A DNA stretch of 64,000 nucleotides from Microcoleus sp. FACHB-672 (lineage in GTDB: Bacteria > Cyanobacteriota > Cyanobacteriia > Cyanobacteriales > Oscillatoriaceae): positions 310,001-374,000 of the forward strand of contig NZ_JACJOU010000007.1 of assembly GCF_014695725.1 (NCBI RefSeq), written 5' to 3'. Shown one piece after another: positions 18,483 to 27,546 of the stretch. Position numbers and translations under genes: made by a program. The notes under the pieces were generated by a model. It was not told the DNA's origin. It made no database searches and saw only the letters and a program-made list of their open reading frames with translations. Position 1 is the first letter of the stretch. Every line of letters starts with the position of its first letter.

Positions 18483-18639
18483 GTATCTATCCAAATCTAC
18501 AAATGGACTTTCCTTGCTTAATCGGAGAGTTATTCTTATAACCTTAAACCGACAACCTCAAAATCGTTAAATATCACCCGGAAAACACCGTTTAAACTTA
18601 GATTAGGAAGAGGTTTGTGCAACAGAGGCAAATTAGAGA

Positions 18640-19245
18640 ATGGCGACGACTCAAGCAAAAGCAAATTGGACAGCACGCAGAACCAACAAATGCCGGCTCA
18701 AACTTTTAAGCCTAACAACCGCCGTCGTAACATTAGCTGCTATCACCTTTATTGACAAAGCCGGCGCGAATAGCCGGCAAAGCGCAACCACAGTGCCGGT
18801 GCACTCTCTCACACTGCAAGCGCGACAACAGACAAGCTCGGCGCTACTAAAAGAAGGAGAAAACTTGGTGAGGCGAGGAGAAGTCAAACGCGCACTCTCC
18901 GTTTATGCTGAAGCCGAAATACTTAACTCCCCACTCCCGGTTTCTGCCGGCGACTGGAACACCCTGTGCTGGTTTGGCAGCCTCTGGGGTCAAGCAGCGG
19001 ATGTGATAGATGCCTGTAACAAGGCTATAGAGCTTGCACCCAAACAAGAAGAGTTCCGGGACAGCCGGGGTCTTGCACGGGCGCTTAGCGGCGATATTGA
19101 GGGTGCTATTGAAGATTTTCAGGTATTTGTAGACACGACGGAAGACCAAAGTCGCAAATACCAACGCCAAAGTTGGATCAATTCCCTGCGCCGGGGTCAA
19201 AACCCCTTCACCCCTGAACAAATAAAACAGCTATTTGTTGACTAA
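18640..19245 (+). CDS. Exported TPR-repeat protein
   Basis: 201 residues. A basic N-terminus and a hydrophobic helix (LLSLTTAVVTLAAITFI) suggest a signal peptide or membrane anchor. Residues about 70-170 hold two to three TPR units (ALLKEGENLVRRGEVKRALSVYAEAE; WGQAADVIDACNKAIELAPKQEEFRDSRGLARALSGDIEGAIEDFQVFV). TPRs mediate protein contacts; partners are unknown. The GC-rich codon use and multiple TGCCGG words match the surroundings. Confidence 0.8.
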   Translation: MATTQAKANWTARRTNKCRLKLLSLTTAVVTLAAITFIDKAGANSRQSATTVPVHSLTLQARQQTSSALLKEGENLVRRGEVKRALSVYAEAEILNSPLPVSAGDWNTLCWFGSLWGQAADVIDACNKAIELAPKQEEFRDSRGLARALSGDIEGAIEDFQVFVDTTEDQSRKYQRQSWINSLRRGQNPFTPEQIKQLFVD

Positions 19246-19379
19246 ATAAAATGGTCAGCGATCAATCGTCAGCCGTCAGCCGCGCATCACAGCCGGCACC
19301 TGACAACTGATCGCTGAACAAAGTGAGAGCCTCTAGCAACGCTGCCAGAGGGCACTCAGTAACAGTGAACAGGTTGCCG

Positions 19380-19865
19380 TTATGACATAGCCTGAGCGAT
19401 GTAGTCGAAGTAAGGGGCGGCTTCAGCGGCGTCTTCTTGGCTAAGCAGTGCTAGGGCTGCTTCTTTCAAGCAGCGGATGGATTCAGCCATACCAGGCACA
19501 GGAACACCCAGAGAGTTGTACATTTCCCGCACGCCAATGATCCCAATTTTTTCAATCGGTTCTTGGTCACCGGCAAGTATCCCGTAGGTAATTAGACGCA
19601 GATACCAGCCATAATCACGCAAACAAAGCGCCCGCTGACGCTGTCCGTAAGCATTACCGCCCGGAGAAATAAAGTCTGGGCGTTTCTGCCAAAGCCGTTT
19701 ACTTGCTTGTTCTACAATTTTCTTTTCATTTTCTGCCAGTGTGCTGGCGATGCGAACCCGCTGTTCGCCGGTTTGAAAGAATTGTGTAATGCTCTTAAGT
19801 TCGCCGGTGCTTGGATAACGAAGCTCGTCGTCCGCTTGGAGAATAACTTGGCTAACTACGCTCAT
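19380..19865 (-). CDS. apcD: Allophycocyanin alpha-B subunit
   Basis: 161 residues, the exact size of an allophycocyanin subunit. The N-terminus [26 protein letters not shown] and the chromophore region with Cys81 ([19 protein letters not shown]) are clear; Cys81 binds phycocyanobilin. The gene differs from the core alpha subunit and fits the ApcD terminal emitter, which funnels phycobilisome energy, mostly to photosystem I. It is monocistronic, as usual for apcD. Confidence is high for the family and good for the D type. Confidence 0.92.
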   Translation of the reverse strand: MSVVSQVILQADDELRYPSTGELKSITQFFQTGEQRVRIASTLAENEKKIVEQASKRLWQKRPDFISPGGNAYGQRQRALCLRDYGWYLRLITYGILAGDQEPIEKIGIIGVREMYNSLGVPVPGMAESIRCLKEAALALLSQEDAAEAAPYFDYIAQAMS

Positions 19866-19966
19866 GGTTATTACTGCAGTCTCAGAAGATCATTAAGTAG
19901 TTTATCGATTCTGAGGGACACAAATAAAGAGTGCTCATAACAAGTTGCAATTAGAAACGTAAGTTT

Positions 19967-20016
19967 GGGCATTGGGGGTTGGGATTGGGGATGGGGCATT
20001 GGGCATTGGGCATTGG
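19967..20016. repeat. STRR array (GGGCATT / GGGATTG types)
   Basis: Seven-base repeats of GGGCATT with GGGATTG and GGGGATG variants, between apcD and rlmD. Related to the GGGGCAT arrays elsewhere in the window. The rest of the 285-base gap shows nothing else. Confidence 0.7.
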
Positions 20017-20150
20017 AAAATTACGGTTAAAGCCGCAATTTGAGGTCAGTTGTCAATTATGAGTAGTCAGTTGTCGGGGTTCATGGATAGGGTAAGGATA
20101 AGCGGGAACCGTGAACCGGCCAGATCGCAATTAACAACTCGCAACTGACA

Positions 20151-21530
20151 ATGGACAAATTAGAGCAGACCGTTGACAAACGATGGCAACAGGGTGAATT
20201 GGTAGAAGTGGCCATCACAGATTTAAGTGACACCGGCGAAGGAGTCGGTCGATTTGACGGGCGCGTGGTATTTGTGCCCGATACCGTTCCCGGAGATCGC
20301 CTCCTCGCCCGACTGGTGCAAGTCAAGCCCCAATATGCCACCGGCAAAACCCACGAACTTCTCGAATCTTCCCCCCACCGGATTCGCCCTAGCTGCATTG
20401 TGGCGGATAAATGCGGCGGCTGTCAGTGGCAGCATATCGATTACTCGTACCAGTTAGAAGCCAAACGCAATCAGGTTATTCAAGCTTTAGAACGCATTGG
20501 GGGAATTTCTCTACCGCCGGTTGAGCCGGTGTTGGCCCCACCGGCAGCCTTGGGGTATCGCAACAAAGCCACCTATCCCTTGGGAATGTCATCAACTGGT
20601 AACGTACAGGCCGGCTACTACCAAAAAAATAGCCACCGGCTGGTTAACCTCAACCGCTGTCCCATTCAAGATGACCGCTTAGATCCACTGCTCGCAGAAG
20701 TCAAACAGGACATTCAGCGGCAAGGGTGGCGGGTGTATGACGAAAAGTATCACCGGGGAGAAGTGCGTCACCTCTCGCTGCGGATCGGTCGCCGGACAGG
20801 TGAGATTTTACTGACTTTGGTGGCAAGAACCGGCGAATTAGCGGAAATTGAGGCCCAAGCGCAGGTGTGGCTGAAGCGTTACCCGCAACTGGTGGGAGTT
20901 TGCCTGAATATCAACCCAGCCAAAACCAACGCTATTTTTGGCAAAGAAACCCACTGTATCGCCGGCCTTCCTTATATACACGAGGAATTTGCTGGTTTGC
21001 AGTTCCAACTGCGGGCGGATACCTTCTTCCAGGTGAATACAGAGGCAGCAGAGGCGCTGTTAGAGGCAATGGTCAATCAGCTGGATTTACAAGGCGATGA
21101 GGTGGTGGTCGATGCTTACTGCGGAATTGGCACCTTTACGTTGCCCCTGGCGAAGCGAGTGCGGGAAGCAATTGGTTTGGAAATGCAGCCGGCGGCAGTC
21201 GAGCAAGCCCAGCTTAATGCCCAACTGAATAACTTGACAAATGTAAGTTTTCGTGATGGAGAAGTTGAGACTTTACTGCCCCAATTGGGAGTCAAACCCG
21301 ATATTGTTCTAATTGACCCGCCGCGCAAGGGATGTGATCGCACTGTTCTGGAAACGCTGGTACAGATTCAACCGGAACGCATTGTTTATGTCAGTTGCAA
21401 ACCGGCAACTCTGGCGCGTGATCTCAAGTTTCTTTGCAATGCCGGTGGCTATCGTTTAACCCGCGTACAGCCGGCAGACTTTTTCCCCCAAACCTCACAC
21501 GTTGAATGTGCGGCTTTTTTAGTGCGCTGA
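20151..21530 (+). CDS. rlmD: 23S rRNA (uracil-5-)-methyltransferase RlmD family
   Basis: 459 residues. An N-terminal TRAM domain (VEVAITDLSDTGEGVGRFDGRVVFV) is followed by [4Fe-4S] ligands C82, C88, C91 and probably the Cys in LNRCPIQ. The C-terminal SAM-dependent methyltransferase domain carries VVVDAYCGIGTFTLPLA, DPPRKGCD and the catalytic Cys in VSCKPATLARD. It makes 5-methyluridine in 23S rRNA (RlmD-type); RlmC-type or dual specificity cannot be excluded by sequence alone. Stands alone. Confidence 0.93.
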   Translation: MDKLEQTVDKRWQQGELVEVAITDLSDTGEGVGRFDGRVVFVPDTVPGDRLLARLVQVKPQYATGKTHELLESSPHRIRPSCIVADKCGGCQWQHIDYSYQLEAKRNQVIQALERIGGISLPPVEPVLAPPAALGYRNKATYPLGMSSTGNVQAGYYQKNSHRLVNLNRCPIQDDRLDPLLAEVKQDIQRQGWRVYDEKYHRGEVRHLSLRIGRRTGEILLTLVARTGELAEIEAQAQVWLKRYPQLVGVCLNINPAKTNAIFGKETHCIAGLPYIHEEFAGLQFQLRADTFFQVNTEAAEALLEAMVNQLDLQGDEVVVDAYCGIGTFTLPLAKRVREAIGLEMQPAAVEQAQLNAQLNNLTNVSFRDGEVETLLPQLGVKPDIVLIDPPRKGCDRTVLETLVQIQPERIVYVSCKPATLARDLKFLCNAGGYRLTRVQPADFFPQTSHVECAAFLVR

Positions 21531-21835
21531 GTCAGTTGATACTGAGTTGCGCTCAAATCGGATTTAGTGGCAGCCGGGATTAAGGGATTAGGGGATTGCT
21601 GAATACGGCCCGATGAGTAAATGAGCACCCTTATTTGCTGATTTGTGTGGCCAACAAAAGTTCTTGATCCTTCTCCCTCTCCCCCTCTTTCCCCTCATTA
21701 CCTCACAATTTTTATGTGGATCAGCTGAGGATGCCTCAGTGAGTAGAATTCTCTCGACAATTTTAGGGGGGTTATCTGCACCGGATGTTTGCCGGCAAAT
21801 TTGTCACTATTAAAGAGTAAGTGGAGGGTAACTAA
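21531..21835. other. 305-base gap without a gene
   Basis: Contains a pyrimidine-rich stretch near 21665-21700 (CTCCCTCTCCCCCTC type) and presumably the promoter of the DUF1232 gene. No ORF, RNA gene or strong hairpin was found. Confidence 0.5.
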
Positions 21836-22150
21836 ATGAACTTCTCAATTCAATCGCTCTACACCTGGTATCGCAGCACGATTCGCAATCCCAAGTATCG
21901 CTGGTGGCTTATTCTCGGCACAGCCGCTTATTTATTCAGCCCGATTGATATTGCCCCAGATTTTCTGCCCATTGTCGGACAAATTGACGATCTTGCCCTG
22001 GTGACGTTGCTCGTTTCCGAAGTGTCCCAACTGTTGATTGATCGCTACAAAGCTCGTAATGGCGAGAATCCGACTGAAACGGCTTCAGCCGGCGAAACTT
22101 CAACTGCCGGTGCCGGCACCATTGATGTCGATGCTGCAACCATTAAATAG
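21836..22150 (+). CDS. DUF1232 (YkvA-like) small membrane protein
   Basis: 104 residues. The DUF1232 core is clear: PKYRWWLILGTAAYLFSPIDIAPDFLPIVGQIDDLALVTLLVSEVSQLL, with the SPIDxxPDxxPxxGxxDD signature. It should be membrane-associated through the central hydrophobic segment. The C-terminal 30 residues are Ala/Gly/Thr-rich and disordered. A GGAGGG lies 7 bases before the ATG. The biochemical role of the family is not established. Confidence 0.9.
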   Translation: MNFSIQSLYTWYRSTIRNPKYRWWLILGTAAYLFSPIDIAPDFLPIVGQIDDLALVTLLVSEVSQLLIDRYKARNGENPTETASAGETSTAGAGTIDVDAATIK

Positions 22151-22855
22151 TTGGCAACAAAACTTCAAAGCCGGCAAGTTTGTTAACAAGGGTCAAATCA
22201 CCATAGTCTGTCGAAACCCGTTTTCTTCTCGGAAATGGGTTTCTTTTATGGGAAATTTAACGAAAAAGAGTACCATCTTACGAGGATTTATGCAAGGCGT
22301 TATTTCGGCAGCCATTGTTTTATTATCCATCCGTGACTAAACAGGAGCAATAAGGGCAAGCCGGCAGAAGTTTTTCACCCATTGCCTCAAAAGAAGGCCA
22401 AGCAGTAGCAACTGGGATATTTCTAAAGCGCTTATATCCAGTAAAACCCCCTTAAGGAAGAGATTTTTAGGCTGCCGTCCTGTTTCATTGGCTACAAAAA
22501 GTTATCAAATAAAAGAAATATTAATTTAATTTGCAATAAATTTCCGCAATTACACGTCTTCAGCTAGTCGCCCCCTCACCAAGTTTGTTAAAGGGTGTGA
22601 AGCACTCTGAGAAAAGTTGGGTGCTAGGCTAAAGCCCATCTCATTTGCGATTCTATGGGAACAAATTAAAATTCTCTCCCCCTCGCCCACTCTCTCCCTG
22701 AATCCGGGCAGAAAAATTTAGTGGAGTGCAAGCTTATTGTGAGGCGAGTTTGGTGGTACTTTTAAAATTGCCATTATTTTAATAGAGTATGTTAGCCGGA
22801 GATTTGACGGGATTGCCCGTATTACTTCCAAGCTTAAGCCTCTCGGTGTTTGTCT
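22151..22855. other. 705-base gap with a terminator and one doubtful tiny ORF
   Basis: Holds the terminator at 22213-22247 and, directly after it, a 30-codon ORF (22248-22340, MGNLTKKSTILRGFMQG onward) with a hydrophobic tail but no ribosome site or homology that I recognise. The remainder is non-coding and should include the lpxD promoter. Confidence 0.5.
22213..22247 (+). terminator. Terminator after the DUF1232 gene
   Basis: A 13-bp stem, GAAACCCGTTTTC (22213-22225) with GGAAATGGGTTTC (22231-22243), including two G-T pairs, a five-base loop and TTTT. Confidence 0.8.
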
Positions 22856-23929
22856 ATGCCTCAATACCCATCTATGAAATTTAGCGAACTGGTAGAAAAA
22901 CTTGGTGAAGCTGCCGGTAAAAATAGCCTGACGTCTACAAGTGACGATCTGGAAATTATAGGGGTGGCACAGATTGAGGAGGCAACCGCCAGTACCATCA
23001 GTTATATAGAAGGGGCAAAATATGCCTCCCAGTTGGAAAAAACAGCAGCGAGTGCTGTAATTTTATCGATGGATGATGCCCTACAAGCCAAAGCAAACCA
23101 ACGGGGTATTGCTTGGATTGCCGGCCATAATCCGCGATTGTTGTTTGCCCAAACGATCGCATTATTCTACCAACCTTTTCAGCCGGCACCAGAAATTCAT
23201 CCCACTGCCGTGATTCATCCTTCCGCCGAAATTGGCGCGAAAGTCTACATCGGTGCTCATGTAGTTATTCAAGCCGGCGCGAAGATTGGCAACGGCGTGT
23301 GCATTCATCCAAATGTGGTAATTTATCCCGAAGTCCAAATCGGTGATCGCACAGTTTTACACGCGAACTGCACCATTCAAGAACGCACGCTAATCGGCGC
23401 AAATTGTGTGATTCACAGTGGTTCAGTGATTGGTAGTGAGGGGTTTGGTTTTGTGCCAACACCATCAGGTTGGTTCAAAATGGAGCAATCAGGCCGCACA
23501 ATCTTAGAAGATGGTGTAGAGGTTGGGTGTAATTCTAATATTGACCGACCGGCTGTCGGAGAAACACGGATTGGTCGCAACACAAAAATTGACAATTTGG
23601 TACAAATTGGTCATGGCTGTAAAGTCGGCACAAATTGTGCAATATCCGGTCAAGTTGGGCTTGCCGGCGGTGTCAAACTAGGCAACAATGTCATCTTGGC
23701 CGGCCAAGTGGGGATAGTGAATCAAGTAAAAATAGGAGATGGGGCGATTGCATCAGCCCAATCAGGAATTCATACCGATGTTCCTGCCGGCGAGATATAC
23801 TCTGGGACGCCGGCTGTTCCTCATAAGTTATTTTTGAAGGCTTCCGCTATTTCCGCTCGCCTGCCGGAAATTTATCAATCTATTAAGCAAATTCAGCGCT
23901 ACTTTAAAAACTCCCGCAACAATCTCTAA
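22856..23929 (+). CDS. lpxD: UDP-3-O-acylglucosamine N-acyltransferase
   Basis: About 357 residues. The N-terminal uridine-binding domain ([13 protein letters not shown] onward; [11 protein letters not shown]) is followed by a left-handed beta-helix of hexapeptide repeats ([32 protein letters not shown]) and a C-terminal helix. The catalytic His is H253 in [15 protein letters not shown]. It adds the N-linked acyl chain in lipid A synthesis at the cytoplasmic face of the inner membrane. Possible starts are ATG 22856 and ATG 22874, the latter giving the more typical MKFSELV N-terminus. No other lpx gene is adjacent. Confidence 0.94.
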   Translation: MPQYPSMKFSELVEKLGEAAGKNSLTSTSDDLEIIGVAQIEEATASTISYIEGAKYASQLEKTAASAVILSMDDALQAKANQRGIAWIAGHNPRLLFAQTIALFYQPFQPAPEIHPTAVIHPSAEIGAKVYIGAHVVIQAGAKIGNGVCIHPNVVIYPEVQIGDRTVLHANCTIQERTLIGANCVIHSGSVIGSEGFGFVPTPSGWFKMEQSGRTILEDGVEVGCNSNIDRPAVGETRIGRNTKIDNLVQIGHGCKVGTNCAISGQVGLAGGVKLGNNVILAGQVGIVNQVKIGDGAIASAQSGIHTDVPAGEIYSGTPAVPHKLFLKASAISARLPEIYQSIKQIQRYFKNSRNNL

Positions 23930-24501
23930 GCGCTGCTGGCAAATTTCTAATGTTTCGGCAATTGCTGGCGCGTTGAGTACGCTTATTTATGGGTGCTACA
24001 TTCCAGCGGCAGATTGTTCGTCGGTATTTAAAATCACGCGTCCAGTTGAGCAAGAACGCTTGCATTTGTGCGGAAAATTTCGCCCACTGGTAAGCGCAAT
24101 CATCCGCTGTGAATGCTGTAGGAAGGCGCACACTACATAAGAGGCGCTTGCCGGTTCAAGGTTGAGGTGAAACGAATTCTTTCTCATCTCCTCATCTGTC
24201 CCTCTGTTGTCGGCGATCTGTTTAGGACAACTCTCTATTTCTTCGGACAGATGACTCTACAGATCGGCTTTCACCTGTTTTTTGTTATCGAACCTGGATG
24301 TGAACACGGTTAAATTTTAGCTGATAGAAGGGTTAAACCTTAACAGGGTAATCTCTGCTACCCCCCTCATGATGTTCACTTTCTACCTGATGGTAAAAAT
24401 AATTTTTACAATTGAGAGATTTAAGGATATATTTTTTATAGAGTCCAGATAACCTCAGACTCGATTTGCTAGCCAAAAAATTAAAGGGTATTTACGAGGC
24501 G
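23930..24501. other. 572-base gap, leader of the cyAbrB gene
   Basis: No gene can be supported. The stretch 23930-24190 has weak minus-strand coding-like character without recognisable homology. The last 200 bases are AT-rich and carry a perfect NtcA-type box at 24348-24361. Confidence 0.45.
24348..24361 (+). promoter_or_regulatory. Candidate NtcA box upstream of cyAbrB
   Basis: GTAATCTCTGCTAC fits GTA-N8-TAC exactly and lies 140 bases before the start codon. No well-placed TANNNT -10 follows at the ideal spacing. Such boxes are expected about 16 times by chance in 64 kb, so the support is position only. Confidence 0.4.
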
Positions 24502-24927
24502 ATGACAGAAACTGCAACAGCTCCACTTACCGGAAAGGCACTGCTTCAAAAGGTAAAAGAACTCTCACATTTACCGAGGCGAGAAACCGCAAAGCGCTGC
24601 GGGTACTATACCGTCACAAAAAATAGCCAAACCCGCGTCAATCTCACAGATTTCTATGACGCTGTGTTGGCCGCAAGGGGAATTCCTTTAAGCCCAGAAG
24701 GAGCTAAAGATGGCCGGGGTCGCGAACCGACGTATCGCGTGAGTGTCCACAAAAATGGACAAATTGTGATCGGTTCTACCTACACAGAAGCGATGGGATT
24801 AAAGCCTGGGGATGAATTTGAAATCAAGCTCGGCTACAAACATATTCATCTGATCCAGGTGGATTCTAATAAGAATGGCTCCCTGAAAGATGAAGACGAT
24901 GAGGAGGATGAAGACGACGAGGAGTAA
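24502..24927 (+). CDS. cyAbrB-type transcriptional regulator
   Basis: 141 residues. The N-terminal half (TGKALLQKVKELSHLPRRETAKRCGYYTV) and the AbrB-like beta segment YRVSVHKNGQIVIGSTYTEAMGLKPGDEFEIKLGYKHIHLIQV are typical of cyanobacterial AbrB proteins, which carry the AbrB fold at the C-terminal rather than N-terminal side. They act as global regulators of carbon/nitrogen balance, hydrogenase and bicarbonate genes. The tail is very acidic (DEDDEEDEDDEE). I chose ATG 24502 (MTETATAPLTGKALL); an upstream in-frame TTG at 24466 gives an atypical N-terminus. I cannot decide cleanly between the cyAbrB1 and cyAbrB2 types. Confidence 0.92.
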   Translation: MTETATAPLTGKALLQKVKELSHLPRRETAKRCGYYTVTKNSQTRVNLTDFYDAVLAARGIPLSPEGAKDGRGREPTYRVSVHKNGQIVIGSTYTEAMGLKPGDEFEIKLGYKHIHLIQVDSNKNGSLKDEDDEEDEDDEE

Positions 24928-25079
24928 GCCGGGCCGGCAAAGATCCCTACAACTGAATAAGGATCTAAAAAACAAGCGTCAATGAGCTAGTATCTGCATT
25001 TCTAGCTCATGCTTATGCTTGACTCCTGGTAATTTCTGATCCAGTAACCAGCCCGTTCCTTTTATGGTTCGCTGTCAAA

Positions 25080-25901
25080 ATGTTTGTGCCAATAAAAGAG
25101 GCAACTGCATTAATTAAGGTGATGGCTTTTTTCTTCACCTGGGCGGGCTTCTGGTTGCCGATAGCCATTCCTCTGGCAATTGTTTTGAAGTGGCACCCCC
25201 AAAAGCCAATGTCGGTCGCTCAAAAGCTGCCTTTAATGGCTTCGCTTTACCTGATAGCTCCACTAATTGTGTGGGGGGCTGTCGGCATCGAAAACGTGCC
25301 ATTTTCCAATTACGGCCTAGCTTGGGAACCTTCTGTGTTAGTTCACTTAGCGCTAGGTTTTGGATTGGGAGTTTTCAGCTTAGCTATTCTGTTTGGTTTG
25401 CAATGGGCGCTAGGCTGGATTTCTTGGCAACCGGCAGACATTTCTAAGTTGGCTTCTGCACTACTGCCCACCCTGTTGTTAGGACTGTGGGTGGGTGGAA
25501 CTGAAGAGTTAATCTTTCGCGGATTCCTGCTAAACCAGCTGCTACAAGACTACTCAATCTGGGTGGCGGCAGCAATTTCTAGCGTGATTTTTGCCATCCT
25601 CCACCTGGTTTGGGAAGTTCGAGAGACTCTACCCCAACTGCCCGGACTGTGGCTGCTGGGGATGGTTTTGGTGCTAGCACGCGCTTGTGATGGCGGCAGC
25701 TTGGGTTTAGCATGGGGACTTCATGCCGGCTGGATCTGGGCGATTGCCAGCCTGGATACAGCCGAGCTAATGACCTACACTGGCACCGTACCCGCCTGGA
25801 TAACCGGCTTAGGGAAAAAACCCTTAGCCGGTGGCGTTGGCATCCTCTTGTTATTAGCTACCAGCTCACTACTTTGGTTAGTGCTGAGTCCTGAGTTGTG
25901 A
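25080..25901 (+). CDS. CPBP-family intramembrane metalloprotease
   Basis: 273 residues with about seven to eight membrane helices. The CPBP/Abi motifs are present: EELIFRGFLLNQLL near residue 142 (EExxxR), AILHLVWE, and HAGWIW with the later His. Such proteins are homologous to CAAX prenyl proteases (Rce1) and cleave within the membrane; cyanobacterial substrates are unknown. It starts 152 bases after the cyAbrB gene and may be transcribed separately. Confidence 0.9.
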   Translation: MFVPIKEATALIKVMAFFFTWAGFWLPIAIPLAIVLKWHPQKPMSVAQKLPLMASLYLIAPLIVWGAVGIENVPFSNYGLAWEPSVLVHLALGFGLGVFSLAILFGLQWALGWISWQPADISKLASALLPTLLLGLWVGGTEELIFRGFLLNQLLQDYSIWVAAAISSVIFAILHLVWEVRETLPQLPGLWLLGMVLVLARACDGGSLGLAWGLHAGWIWAIASLDTAELMTYTGTVPAWITGLGKKPLAGGVGILLLLATSSLLWLVLSPEL

Positions 25902-25930
25902 GTGCTCAGTGCAGAGTCGGACAGTGCCCA

Positions 25931-25986
25931 ATGCCCATACCTTTAGGTTGGCACAGCCATGCCCATACCTTTAGGTTGGCACAGCC
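25931..25986. repeat. 28-base direct repeat, two copies
   Basis: Two exact head-to-tail copies at 25931-25958 and 25959-25986, each containing CATACCTTTAGGTTGGC. A related single copy occurs at 59481-59508. Both loci are fused to GGGGCAT-type arrays. Confidence 0.8.
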
Positions 25987-26020
25987 TTGCCCCATGCCCA
26001 ATTCCCCATGCCCCATGCCC
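25987..26020. repeat. STRR array, complementary orientation (ATGCCCC)
   Basis: Imperfect ATGCCCC/ATGCCCA heptamers immediately after the 28-base direct repeats, ending four bases before the cobL stop codon. Confidence 0.7.
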
Positions 26021-26024
26021 AAAT

Positions 26025-27365
26025 TCAACGTCGGCTCACTGTTACAATCGTCACGGGATTGAGGGGTGATAAGCGGGTTAGTTGGCCGCCAATTGGCACC
26101 GAACGGGATAGCTGTACTTGTAGCAGCCGATGACTCCAATCGCGTTCGCGCCGCATCCGCTCATTCACCCAAATTAAAGCGTCGTTAAGATGCTCTAGCG
26201 TTGCTAAAGCCAGCACCATCACCCCACCAGCCTTTAACTGACCCCCGCAAACGCCTAGAATTTGACGCAATTGGCCCCCTGTGCCGCCGATAAAAATTCG
26301 GTCAGGTGCCGGCAGGCGATAGAGAATTTCTGGGGCGCTGCCGTTAATAGACACAACATTTGTTACACCCAACCGGCGGCAATTTTGCTCAATTAAAGTG
26401 GTGCCGACAGCGGTTTTTTCAATTGCATAAATTTGAGTGTTCGGGCACAAACGAGCCATTTCAATTGACACAGAACCTGTGCCGGCACCCACATCCCAAA
26501 TCGTTTGAGCCGATTGTAGAGCTAATTCCCCCAGTACCAAAATGCGAACTTCTCGCTTTGTCATCAGTCCTGGGCGATCATTAAAGCTGACAAATGTGTG
26601 GTCTGGTAAGCCTAATATTGGCAGACTTTTCACGTCCACTTTCCCTTGAGCGAAATTAGGCCGGCGCAGTAAGACAACCACATTTAGCGGTTCAAAATGC
26701 TGTTGCTGCAAACGCGCCAGTTCTGCCGGATCTAGAGCCGGCCAACCCTGAACCCGTTCGTTTGCACCCCCTAAATTTTCACACACCCATAACTCATAGC
26801 TGCTGGGCAAATCTAGAGATAGCAGCAGGCGTGCAATAGCAGATGGGTTGTGAGTTCCATCCGTCAGCACCGCAATTTTCTCAACACCTTGGCGCAGCGC
26901 TTCGAGCAATTCATCCACAGAACGCCCGTGAGCACTAATTACACGCGCATCCTGCCACGGCACCTTCAGCCGGTTAAAAGCTAACTGAACAGAACTTAAA
27001 TGTGGGTGAAATATTAGCTTGTCTGCCGGCAATTCTTCTAGCAGTAAGCGTCCCAAACCAAAAAAGAGCGGATCGCCAGAAACCAACACCACGATTTGTG
27101 TAGGCGGGGAAACTACAGAAGAGAAGTCAGCCGTTATATTTTCCTCAACACTTTCTGGTTGTTCGCTAGACAGCCGTTTGCGAATATCACGAATTACCAG
27201 ATTTAAATCTCCAATAACCAGGCGTTCTGCCTGATGGTTTGGGAAATAACCTAAGTGCCGCTCACTCCCCACCAGCAGCGTCGCCTTCTCCACCAGATGC
27301 TGGACTGACAGAGTCAGTCCAGCTACCCCATCCAAGCCAATTCCAACAACGTGTACAAGCACCAT
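26025..27365 (-). CDS. cobL: Precorrin-6Y C5,15-methyltransferase (CbiE-CbiT fusion)
   Basis: 446 residues. The N-terminal CbiE-type tetrapyrrole methylase (VHVVGIGLDGVAGLTLSVQHLVEKATLLVGSERHL; VLVSGDPLFFGLG) covers about residues 1-215. The C-terminal CbiT-type class I methyltransferase follows (LVLGELALQSAQTIWDVGAGTGSVSIEMARLCPNTQIYAIE). The fused enzyme methylates C5 and C15 of the corrin ring and decarboxylates the C12 acetate in cobalamin synthesis. No other cob gene or cobalamin riboswitch is nearby. Confidence 0.93.
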   Translation of the reverse strand: MVLVHVVGIGLDGVAGLTLSVQHLVEKATLLVGSERHLGYFPNHQAERLVIGDLNLVIRDIRKRLSSEQPESVEENITADFSSVVSPPTQIVVLVSGDPLFFGLGRLLLEELPADKLIFHPHLSSVQLAFNRLKVPWQDARVISAHGRSVDELLEALRQGVEKIAVLTDGTHNPSAIARLLLSLDLPSSYELWVCENLGGANERVQGWPALDPAELARLQQQHFEPLNVVVLLRRPNFAQGKVDVKSLPILGLPDHTFVSFNDRPGLMTKREVRILVLGELALQSAQTIWDVGAGTGSVSIEMARLCPNTQIYAIEKTAVGTTLIEQNCRRLGVTNVVSINGSAPEILYRLPAPDRIFIGGTGGQLRQILGVCGGQLKAGGVMVLALATLEHLNDALIWVNERMRRERDWSHRLLQVQLSRSVPIGGQLTRLSPLNPVTIVTVSRR

Positions 27366-27460
27366 AACATCAGCTAATAAGCATTAAAATTTCCGCGTCA
27401 GAGGAGAGAGTGGGGAGCGGGAGAAAGGATGCTCATTATCCTACCAGTTGCCGGCGCATT

Positions 27461-27498
27461 GGGCATGGGGAATGGGGCATGGGGCATGGGGCATGGGA
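27461..27498. repeat. STRR heptamer array (GGGGCAT type)
   Basis: About five GGGGCAT copies with one AATGGGG variant, between cobL and the DUF255 gene. Nothing else is apparent in this 181-base gap, apart from a short tandem CCTTAGC / CCTAGCC series at 27530-27555 that runs into the end of the DUF255 gene. Confidence 0.75.
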
Positions 27499-27546
27499 TG
27501 AAGGTGACCGCTGCATTTCTTGCACCTAGCCCTTAGCCCTTAGCTC

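Noticed and set aside
22248-22340. 30-codon ORF with a hydrophobic tail after the DUF1232 gene
   Set aside because: It overlaps the end of a terminator, lacks a ribosome site and does not resemble known small photosystem or cytochrome subunits.
23904-24187. Minus-strand coding region or pseudogene downstream of lpxD
   Set aside because: Short overlapping frames without recognisable homology or ribosome site.
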